A DNA stretch of 41,119 nt from Bacteroidales bacterium UBA1309. Lineage in GTDB: Bacteria > Bacteroidota > Bacteroidia > Bacteroidales > Dysgonomonadaceae. The notes under the pieces were generated by a model. It did no database searches and had not been told where the DNA came from. It was given only the letters and a program-made list of their open reading frames with translations. Within the stretch, counting starts at the first letter, position 1. Each line of letters opens with the position of its first letter. The stretch spans positions 1 through 41,119 of the forward strand of contig DBTT01000014.1 of the NCBI GenBank assembly GCA_002307185.1. Direction: 5' to 3'. The position numbers and the translations under genes were made by a program. Below, in pieces: positions 35,096 to 41,119 of this stretch.

Positions 35096-37291
35096 ATGAT
35101 GAAGAATTGGATTTTAACCCTAGTGCTATGCCTTGCCTCTTTAGTAGGCTCGGCTCAAACCCTTAAATCTCCGAATGGAAATCTGGAGATGAAATTTTAC
35201 CTTCAGGATGGAGGAATACCCACTTATATCCTTACATTCAAAGGAAAGGATGTGATTAAACCAAGTAAGTTGGGGCTCGACCTGCGTCCAGATGGGGTGA
35301 CTCGCACATTTTATGATTTTTCAGACAAAGGTGCAAAAGTGGAGAAGAATTCGTTGTACGACGGGTTTACCATCTCGAACATGCAGGCATCCACTTTTGA
35401 TGAAACCTGGCATCCGGTGTGGGGCGAAGAAAAAAATATCCGCAACCATTACAACGAATTGGCTGTCACATTGCACCAGGCATCCAAAGACCGCAGCATC
35501 GTGATCCGCTTTCGCTTGTTCGATGATGGCTTGGGTTTCAGATACGAATTTCCGCAACAAAAGAACTTGGTATATTTCGTAATCAAGGATGAGAAATCCC
35601 AATTTGCCATGGCTGGCGACCACACGGCAATTTGGATTCCGGGCGATTACGACACACAGGAATACGATTACCACACTTCCAAATTGTCGGAAATCCGTGG
35701 CTTGATGGAAAAAGCCATCACGCCTAATGCCTCGCAAACGGCTATGGGGCCAACGGCTGTCCAGACTTCCTTACAGATGAAAACAGCCGACGGATTGTAT
35801 ATGAACCTGCACGAAGCGGCTTTGATCGATTATTCGTGCATGCACCTGAATTTAGACGACAAGAACTTCATCTTCGAGTCAGCCCTTACGCCCGATGCAC
35901 AAGGTTGGAAGGGATATATCCAAGCACCCGCCAAATCGCCTTGGCGCACCATCATTGTGAGTGATGATGCGCGCAACATCTTGGCTTCGAGAATCACGTT
36001 GAACTTGAATGAACCAAGTAAGATCAAAGATACTTCCTGGATTCATCCCGTAAAATATGTAGGTGTTTGGTGGGAAATGATTACCGGAAAAAGCACCTGG
36101 GCTTACACCGACGACCTGCCAAGCGTGCAATTGGGCGTGACTGATTACACCAGGGTGAAGCCTAATGGCAAACACGGCGCAACCACCGAAAACGTGAAGA
36201 AATACATCGACTTTGCCGCCCTCCATCGCTTTGATGCCGTTCTGGTGGAAGGGTGGAACGTAGGATGGGAAGATTGGTTTGGAAATTCAAAGGATTATGT
36301 GTTTGATTTCCTCACACCTTATCCTGATTTTCATGTGGCAGAACTGCGCGACTATGCAAAAAGCAAAGGAGTGAAACTGATTATGCACCACGAAACATCC
36401 AGCTCGGTACGCAACTACGAACGCCACTTGGATGCCGCCTACAAATTTATGAAAGACAACAACTACGATGCCGTGAAGAGCGGTTATGTCGGAAATATCC
36501 TTCCCCGCGGTGAACACCATTATGGACAATGGATGAACAACCATTACGTGTATGCCGTGGAAAAAGCAGCCGGCTACAAGATTATGGTGAATGCCCACGA
36601 AGCTGTTCGCCCCACCGGATTGTGCCGCACATATCCAAACTTGATCGGCAACGAATCTGCTCGCGGAACGGAATACCAAGCCTTCGGCGGAAGCAACGCG
36701 AATCACGTGACGATTCTTCCTTTTACCCGCTTGATCGGTGGCCCAATGGATTACACGCCCGGCATTTTTGAAATGAATATCAGCAAATTGAACCCGAGCA
36801 ACACTTCGCACGTCAACAGCACCTTGGCCAACCAGTTGGCTCTCTATGTGACGATGTACAGCCCATTGCAGATGGCTGCCGATTTGCCCGAAAACTACAA
36901 CCGTTTCTTGGATGCGTTCCAGTTTATCAAAGACGTGGCTGTGGATTGGGAAGAAAGCAAATACTTGGAAGCTGAACCGGGACAATACATCACCATTGCC
37001 CGCAAGGCGAAAGGAACAAACAACTGGTTTATAGGAAATGTGGCCGGATATGAAGGACACGCTGCGAATTTTGCTTTCGACTTCCTTGATCCAGGAAAAC
37101 AATACATTGCAACCATTTATGCAGATGCACCGAATGCAAATTACAAAACCAATCCGCAGGCTTATACTATCCGGAAAGTGGTGGTGACAAACAAGTCGAA
37201 ATTGGTTCAGCAGTCGGTTGCCGGTGGTGGATTTGCCATCAGCGTGATTGAAGCAGACAAAGCGGCGCTGAAAGGGTTGAAGAAGTTGTAA
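35096..37291 (+). CDS. susB: SusB: GH97 alpha-glucosidase
   Basis: A 731-residue periplasmic enzyme with signal peptide (1-20, ending GSAQ). It has the three GH97 parts: N-terminal beta-sandwich, catalytic barrel and C-terminal domain. The key glutamates of B. thetaiotaomicron SusB (E439, E508, E526, E532) correspond to E433 (MHHETSSS), E502 (NAHEAVRPTG), E520 and E526 (GNESARGTEYQ), all shifted by exactly six residues, so this is the inverting, calcium-dependent subgroup releasing glucose from malto-oligosaccharides. There are two adjacent ATG codons (35096 and 35099); either may be used. 45 bp after the GH13 gene with no terminator between. Confidence 0.95.
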   Translation: MMKNWILTLVLCLASLVGSAQTLKSPNGNLEMKFYLQDGGIPTYILTFKGKDVIKPSKLGLDLRPDGVTRTFYDFSDKGAKVEKNSLYDGFTISNMQASTFDETWHPVWGEEKNIRNHYNELAVTLHQASKDRSIVIRFRLFDDGLGFRYEFPQQKNLVYFVIKDEKSQFAMAGDHTAIWIPGDYDTQEYDYHTSKLSEIRGLMEKAITPNASQTAMGPTAVQTSLQMKTADGLYMNLHEAALIDYSCMHLNLDDKNFIFESALTPDAQGWKGYIQAPAKSPWRTIIVSDDARNILASRITLNLNEPSKIKDTSWIHPVKYVGVWWEMITGKSTWAYTDDLPSVQLGVTDYTRVKPNGKHGATTENVKKYIDFAALHRFDAVLVEGWNVGWEDWFGNSKDYVFDFLTPYPDFHVAELRDYAKSKGVKLIMHHETSSSVRNYERHLDAAYKFMKDNNYDAVKSGYVGNILPRGEHHYGQWMNNHYVYAVEKAAGYKIMVNAHEAVRPTGLCRTYPNLIGNESARGTEYQAFGGSNANHVTILPFTRLIGGPMDYTPGIFEMNISKLNPSNTSHVNSTLANQLALYVTMYSPLQMAADLPENYNRFLDAFQFIKDVAVDWEESKYLEAEPGQYITIARKAKGTNNWFIGNVAGYEGHAANFAFDFLDPGKQYIATIYADAPNANYKTNPQAYTIRKVVVTNKSKLVQQSVAGGGFAISVIEADKAALKGLKKL

Positions 37292-37305
37292 TTGCATTTC
37301 GGATA

Positions 37306-37446
37306 GTATTCTCCGCATCCTCTGCGTGAAAAATACAGTCCCACGCAGGGGATGCAAAGAGAACACCACGCAAAGTACACAGAGAAACAAGAAATAAAAC
37401 CTCTGCGTCCTCTGCGAAAAATCTCTGCGAACCCTGCGTGAAAAGA
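37306..37446. repeat. CTCTGCG-type dispersed extragenic repeat
   Basis: The gap after susB carries CCTCTGCGTCCTCTGCG, ATCTCTGCGAACCCTGCGTG and related runs, plus an inverted pair (GCATCCTCTGCGTG near 37314, CACGCAGGGGATGC near 37342). Both strands translate into acid- or cysteine-rich nonsense. Repeats built from CTCTGCG words are known from many environmental bacterial genomes as dispersed extragenic elements; here the class is recognised by eye only. Confidence 0.6.
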
Positions 37447-37458
37447 GATTTTTTTTTC
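37417..37458 (+). terminator. Terminator downstream of susB
   Basis: AAAAATCTCT (37417-37426) pairs with AGAGATTTTT (37444-37453) and is followed by a long T-run. The loop contains CTGCG words of the dispersed repeat, so the repeat element itself appears to supply the terminator. Confidence 0.7.
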
Positions 37459-37485
37459 AAAAGTCAAATGTAAATCAATTATTTA

Positions 37486-37523
37486 AGGGCGGGCTCTAGA
37501 ATAGACTTAGCCTGCCCTTTTTA
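37486..37523 (+). terminator. Second hairpin plus T-run just in front of susA (attenuator-like)
   Basis: AAGGGCGGGCT (37486-37496) pairs with AGCCTGCCCTT (37510-37520; one G-U) and runs into TTTTTATAT. It ends only 13 nt before the susA ATG, so any transcript coming from susB or from a promoter in this gap must pass it, while a promoter after it would leave almost no leader. Confidence 0.65.
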
Positions 37524-37536
37524 TATCCTAATTTGT

Positions 37537-39366
37537 ATGAAAAGACTATATTTCCTCCTGTTTGCATTCGCCATAGGATGCCAATGCCTGCATGCTTTTG
37601 AGGTAAAGCGTGTGGAACCACAAAACTGGTGGGCAGGGATGCAAGATTCCATTTTGCAGGTGATGATCTACGGAAAGAATGTTGCTTCGGCGAAAGTTTA
37701 CGTTTCCTCATCTGATATCCGGATCAGCAAATTGGTGCCGATGGAGAATCCAAATTACCTGTTTCTCTACTTGAATATTGGCAGTGCTACGCCTCAAAAA
37801 TTCAATCTCAATCTTACGGTAGGACGGCAGAAAAAAACAATACCCTACGAACTACGGCAAAGGGAAGAGTTTTCCCGAAACCGTGAAAGCTTCACTTCCG
37901 GCGATGTGATTTATCTGCTGATGCCCGACCGTTTTGCCAATGGGAATCCGGCGAACGATGCAGTGAAGGGAATGCTTGACACGAAAGTGGATCGTAGCAA
38001 TCCGTATGCCCGCCACGGCGGCGATTTGCGTGGATTGACCAATCACTTGGATTATATTGCAGACCTGGGCGCTACCGCTATCTGGCTCACCCCGTTCAAT
38101 GAAAACGACATGCCGGAAGGTTCCTACCACGGATATGCCATCACCGATTACTACAAGGCAGATCCCCGTTTGGGTACCAACGAAGAGTATGCTTCCATGG
38201 TGAGAAAGGCTCACGAGACAGGCTTGAAAGTGATTATGGACATGGTGTTCAATCATTGCGGAAGCGAGCATTTTTTCTTCAAAGACCGTCCTTCGCACGA
38301 TTGGTTCAACAATCCGGAGAGCTATGTGCAGACCTCTTTTCGAACAACCACCCAATGCGATCCGTATGCTTCCAACTTTGATAAAGAAGCATCGGACGAC
38401 GGCTGGTTTGTGGAAAGTATGCCCGATTTGAACCAGCGCAATCCGCATTTGGCAAAATATTTGATTCAAAACAGCATCTGGTGGATCGAATATGCCGGGA
38501 TCGACGGCATCCGCCAGGACACATATCCTTATGCCGACTATGACATGATGTCGAATTGGTGCAAGACCGTGACAACGGAATACCCCAAATTCAACATCGT
38601 AGGCGAAGTTTGGTACGGAAGCAACATTGGGACATCCTTTTGGCAAAAAGACAGTAAATTGGCCTTTCCCCGCAACTCCAACTTGCCTTCGGTGATGGAT
38701 TTCCCGTTGTTTCTGGAATTTAGCCGATCATTTGGCGACAGCATCGATTTCCAGAAAATATACGAACTCCTGGGGCAGGACATCGTGTATGCCAATCCGT
38801 TGAATGTGCTCACATTTTTGGACAACCACGACACCTCCCGCTTTCTGAAGAATGCCAAGGATGCGTCCGACTTCGACCGATACCGGCTCGCCCTCACGCT
38901 TTTGCTCACCACCCGTGGCATTCCCCAACTCTATTACGGTGACGAGATCGGGATGTTTGGCGACAAGAAAGACGGTGACGGCGCCCTGCGTCCCGATTTC
39001 CCGGGAGGTTGGGCAAGGGATGTGCAAAATGCGTTCACCCAAAGTGGGCGGACAGCGGAACAAAACAAGTTCTTTGATTTGGAGCGAAAGCTGCTCCATT
39101 TCCGCAAAGGGAACGAAGCCATAGCCAAAGGTTCTTTGAAACATTTTGCTCCCGAACGAGGAGTGTATGTGTATAAACGCCAATATGGAAACCGTTCCGT
39201 AGTGGTTTTTCTCAACGGATCGGGCAGCAAGCAAGTGTTGAATGCCGCAAATTACAGGGAAATATTGCCTGCGGAAGAAGCCGAAGACGTGCTGAGCGGC
39301 AGGAAGATTCCGCTGAAAGATACAATAGAAATAGGTGGAAAAGACGTGTATCTGTTTGGTTTTTAA
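37537..39366 (+). CDS. susA: SusA-like periplasmic neopullulanase / cyclomaltodextrinase (GH13)
   Basis: A 609-residue enzyme, close to the 617 of B. thetaiotaomicron SusA. Signal peptide 1-20 (ending CLHA), an N-terminal immunoglobulin-like cyclomaltodextrinase domain (VKRVEPQNWWAGMQDSILQVMIYG), the GH13 barrel and a C-terminal beta domain. GH13 signatures: DMVFNH (235-240), DGIRQDT with nucleophile D328 and R326, acid/base E357 in IVGEVWY, and DNHD with D432. It hydrolyses imported malto-oligosaccharides and cyclodextrins in the periplasm together with SusB. It is the last gene of the locus, preceded by a hairpin and a dispersed repeat and followed by a terminator-like hairpin. Confidence 0.94.
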   Translation: MKRLYFLLFAFAIGCQCLHAFEVKRVEPQNWWAGMQDSILQVMIYGKNVASAKVYVSSSDIRISKLVPMENPNYLFLYLNIGSATPQKFNLNLTVGRQKKTIPYELRQREEFSRNRESFTSGDVIYLLMPDRFANGNPANDAVKGMLDTKVDRSNPYARHGGDLRGLTNHLDYIADLGATAIWLTPFNENDMPEGSYHGYAITDYYKADPRLGTNEEYASMVRKAHETGLKVIMDMVFNHCGSEHFFFKDRPSHDWFNNPESYVQTSFRTTTQCDPYASNFDKEASDDGWFVESMPDLNQRNPHLAKYLIQNSIWWIEYAGIDGIRQDTYPYADYDMMSNWCKTVTTEYPKFNIVGEVWYGSNIGTSFWQKDSKLAFPRNSNLPSVMDFPLFLEFSRSFGDSIDFQKIYELLGQDIVYANPLNVLTFLDNHDTSRFLKNAKDASDFDRYRLALTLLLTTRGIPQLYYGDEIGMFGDKKDGDGALRPDFPGGWARDVQNAFTQSGRTAEQNKFFDLERKLLHFRKGNEAIAKGSLKHFAPERGVYVYKRQYGNRSVVVFLNGSGSKQVLNAANYREILPAEEAEDVLSGRKIPLKDTIEIGGKDVYLFGF

Positions 39367-39399
39367 GATTTAGGTTATTGATTTGATAGGTTTTTGTGG

Positions 39400-39437
39400 C
39401 CAAGGGTTTCGTGAGAACGATGCCCTTGGTTTGTTTT
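39400..39437 (+). terminator. Terminator after susA
   Basis: CCAAGGG (39400-39406) pairs with CCCTTGG (39423-39429), followed by TTTGTTTT; it lies 33 nt after the susA stop. The stem is short with a 16-nt loop, so efficiency is uncertain. Confidence 0.6.
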
Positions 39438-39768
39438 AGAGATCATGACGCCGCCCTCAAAGCCGGAACAGATTTGAGCCGTTAAAGAATCCCCATCGAC
39501 AACTTAGATATTTAGGGAAACACACTGCTATTACAATCATTTATGATATATTTGTGAAAATATATTATACAAATCAACATTTTCTATATGAGAAACATCG
39601 TGCAAATATCTGTTTTTTGCAAAACATTAATATTCAAAAAGATGAACACTTTACAGAATACGCATAAAGCGGATGTAAGAGAAACTGGGTATCCCTTACA
39701 GGATATGGAGTGTCGCATATTGGGATGTTAGCTGCAAGCGTAAAAAACCGACACATACACATTGACGA
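39438..39768. other. AT-rich intergenic stretch before the orphan gene
   Basis: No supported gene. It contains TATATTTG at 39547-39554 (a -7-type box), a 47-codon open frame at 39588-39731 with no recognisable motif, and GTTAGCTGCAAGCG followed by six A at 39727-39747, directly before the orphan gene. A related string (GGTAACACGCGG followed by TATAAAAAA) ends the window at 41095-41119, which suggests boundary sequences of an acquired segment. Confidence 0.4.
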
Positions 39769-41073
39769 ATGACTGAAATAGACATCTTAAAAAGCATAGC
39801 CGAAAACTTATCAGAGCGTAAGTCAACCGCTGCATTGAACAACTATGAAGTTCTGTGTAACAACATCAAATATGTAAACGACCTTTTAACTTGGGGAGTT
39901 AATTCATTAAGAATAGTGCAAAGCCAAGCTGACACAGCTTTCAAAAATGACAGTTTGGTTTTAGCAGACTTTAAGGACAACACAAAACCTCACTTCTATT
40001 TTAGAAATATAGTTCCGAGAATTATTCTGAATGACATAAGTGTTCTTGATAAATTTATTTCATATACAGAGCCAGACAACAGACAAGGAATAACAGTGGG
40101 AAATGTTGGTAAACTTCAAAAGTCATTTACAGATTACAACAATTTGGTAACTTCTGCAAGACAGTTTATTGACAGCTTGGTTGCTGACGCTTACCAACTG
40201 ACTTTATTAGAAGCCAAATCAACTAACTACCAAGTTTTAGTCTCTTTAAACAGTTTTAGTAAATACACAACAAAGTCAATTAGACAAGGACTTTTTAATG
40301 CCGCAATTGAAAACTCACTGAATGAATTTGAAACTTTGAATTACAATCAATGGGCAAACTCACACATTACAAAGTGTGCTCACAAAAATTTTGGAGATAA
40401 GGTTGACTTTCTATTTACAAATCTCAACTTAACGGCAGAAACTGACTTTAAAGAAGAAATTAAAAATCTCTTTAAGTTTTCATCAGAGTTTACTCATATC
40501 GGATATGTTTCAACTTTCTTTACAAGTTCTGACATTTCAGAAGTGATTTTCACCGACAGTATTAGCCCTTATCTGCCAAGTACTGAAAATTTTAGCGAAC
40601 TCAAATATGAAATCCTTGAAACGGCTACTAAGTTTTATTCAAAGATTTATTTGCCGACTTTGCTTAACTCATTTAAAAAATCATTTGAGCCAAGCACTTT
40701 TCAAATCTTTGAAACTTCGCTAGCTCAGCTTCAAAGCAAAATTATTGAAAACCTAAAAACAAGGAACAATCAATACTACTTTTTTATCAAGCAGGGTTTA
40801 ATAGCTTCCAATAGTGTCATTGACTTGACTTGTATGTGCGGAACGACTAACAATTGGCAACCACCACACGACTTGGCAAACATTTATTGTAAATGTTGCG
40901 GTAGTAAATTCAACCTGTTAGAAATTGAAGGAGACCCAGGATATATTATGACAAGCAGTGGACCAATTAAAGTTATAGGTTCAAGTGTTCCAGACTTTGA
41001 CGACCTTTCGCCAGAGAGGAAAGTTGAACTTTTAAAACAATGGGAAGAACTAATGAAAAAGAACAAATTATAA
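39769..41073 (+). CDS. Orphan protein with C-terminal zinc-ribbon motif
   Basis: A 434-residue soluble protein I do not recognise. Residues about 1-340 are predicted mostly helical without a known motif. Near the end there is a zinc-ribbon-like pattern: CMCG, then after 15 residues YCKCCGSKFNLLE, i.e. two CxC(G)/CxxC knuckles, followed by an acidic/proline-containing tail (SSVPDFDDLSPERKVELLKQW). No signal peptide or membrane helix. Three 60-base lines counted near its start have 25, 20 and 20 G+C, against 30 in a line of susA, so it is AT-richer than its neighbours. Base composition, isolation and related flanking strings point to horizontal acquisition. The start ATG is the first in frame after the cassette-like sequence. 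Confidence 0.8.
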   Translation: MTEIDILKSIAENLSERKSTAALNNYEVLCNNIKYVNDLLTWGVNSLRIVQSQADTAFKNDSLVLADFKDNTKPHFYFRNIVPRIILNDISVLDKFISYTEPDNRQGITVGNVGKLQKSFTDYNNLVTSARQFIDSLVADAYQLTLLEAKSTNYQVLVSLNSFSKYTTKSIRQGLFNAAIENSLNEFETLNYNQWANSHITKCAHKNFGDKVDFLFTNLNLTAETDFKEEIKNLFKFSSEFTHIGYVSTFFTSSDISEVIFTDSISPYLPSTENFSELKYEILETATKFYSKIYLPTLLNSFKKSFEPSTFQIFETSLAQLQSKIIENLKTRNNQYYFFIKQGLIASNSVIDLTCMCGTTNNWQPPHDLANIYCKCCGSKFNLLEIEGDPGYIMTSSGPIKVIGSSVPDFDDLSPERKVELLKQWEELMKKNKL

Positions 41074-41119
41074 TGACGGATAGAAACGCCAGCAGGTAAC
41101 ACGCGGTATAAAAAATTGC

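Noticed and set aside
36287..37390. 367-codon open frame opposite susB
   Set aside because: Long antisense shadow of a gene whose four catalytic glutamates are all in place; His/Phe/Val-rich translation without motifs.
37207..37467. Minus-strand frames reading from the CTCTGCG repeat into susB
   Set aside because: They translate repeat sequence; such frames are a known artefact of this repeat type.
37852..38646. 264-codon open frame opposite susA
   Set aside because: Antisense shadow of a well-defined GH13 gene.
39588..39731. 47-codon open frame before the orphan gene
   Set aside because: No recognisable domain and it ends within the presumed boundary string; could be a gene remnant but cannot be supported.
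1..41119. tRNA, rRNA or complete insertion sequence
   Set aside because: I saw no tRNA-like cloverleaf with a GGTTCGAATCC-type arm, no rRNA sequence and no transposase motif in any intergenic stretch; a dedicated scan was not possible.

Overview
The window looks like a chromosomal segment of a Bacteroidota bacterium, most likely order Bacteroidales. The reasons are a complete SusC/SusD-type starch locus with a SusR-type regulator, promoters of the TAnnTTTG type, weak or absent Shine-Dalgarno sequences, several families that are essentially Bacteroidota-specific (HYC_CC_PP, DUF4270, DUF4907, DUF6377), and one amylase with a type IX secretion C-terminal tail. The T9SS tail argues against Bacteroides sensu stricto. 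I could not assign a genus.

Layout. (1) 1-668: the tail of an unknown gene, then mostly non-coding DNA. (2) 669-8.77 kb: a copper/silver resistance cluster on the + strand with a small HYC_CC_PP secreted protein, a CusA-type RND pump, a TolC-family outer-membrane channel, a CusB-type adaptor with a heavy-metal-binding domain, a 14 x 21 bp tandem repeat, and a periplasmic HMA-domain metal-binding protein. (3) 8.97-9.38 kb: a Dps/ferritin-like protein. (4) 9.47-11.52 kb (-): a periplasmic dipeptidyl peptidase III, divergent from a DUF2007 protein. (5) 12.16-16.37 kb: two divergent two-gene units, DUF4270 lipoprotein plus outer-membrane barrel (-) and Kelch lipoprotein plus DUF4907 protein (+), each pair joined by an 8-nt start/stop overlap. 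(6) 16.44-17.42 kb: about 1 kb with no convincing gene. (7) 17.42-23.93 kb: a probable iron-linked operon with an OprO/P-like porin, imelysin lipoprotein, di-heme c-type oxidoreductase lipoprotein, a compact ResB/CcsA-like cytochrome c assembly protein and a chorismatase/Rid-fold protein. (8) 24.14-39.37 kb: a starch-utilisation locus, susR-susC-susD-susE-GH13(T9SS)-susB(GH97)-susA(GH13). (9) 39.77-41.07 kb: an AT-richer orphan zinc-ribbon protein with cassette-like flanks.

How the parts work together. In the copper cluster the HMA and HMBD domains would bind periplasmic Cu(I)/Ag(I) and pass it to the pump, whose methionine triad is conserved, for export through the TolC channel. In the iron-linked operon CcsA would attach haem to the two CxxCH sites of the di-heme lipoprotein, which probably works with imelysin at the cell envelope. 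In the starch locus SusD/SusE and the secreted GH13 bind and cut starch outside, SusC imports oligosaccharides, and SusB and SusA break them down in the periplasm; the maltose sensor SusR would activate the locus.

The best candidates for undescribed biology are the DUF4270/Kelch/DUF4907 module, the imelysin/di-heme/CcsA/chorismatase operon, the inverted-repeat-bounded leader in front of cusA, the 21-bp repeat array inside the copper cluster, and the cassette-like element at the right end. All functional statements rest on motif recognition by eye; no database search was run.
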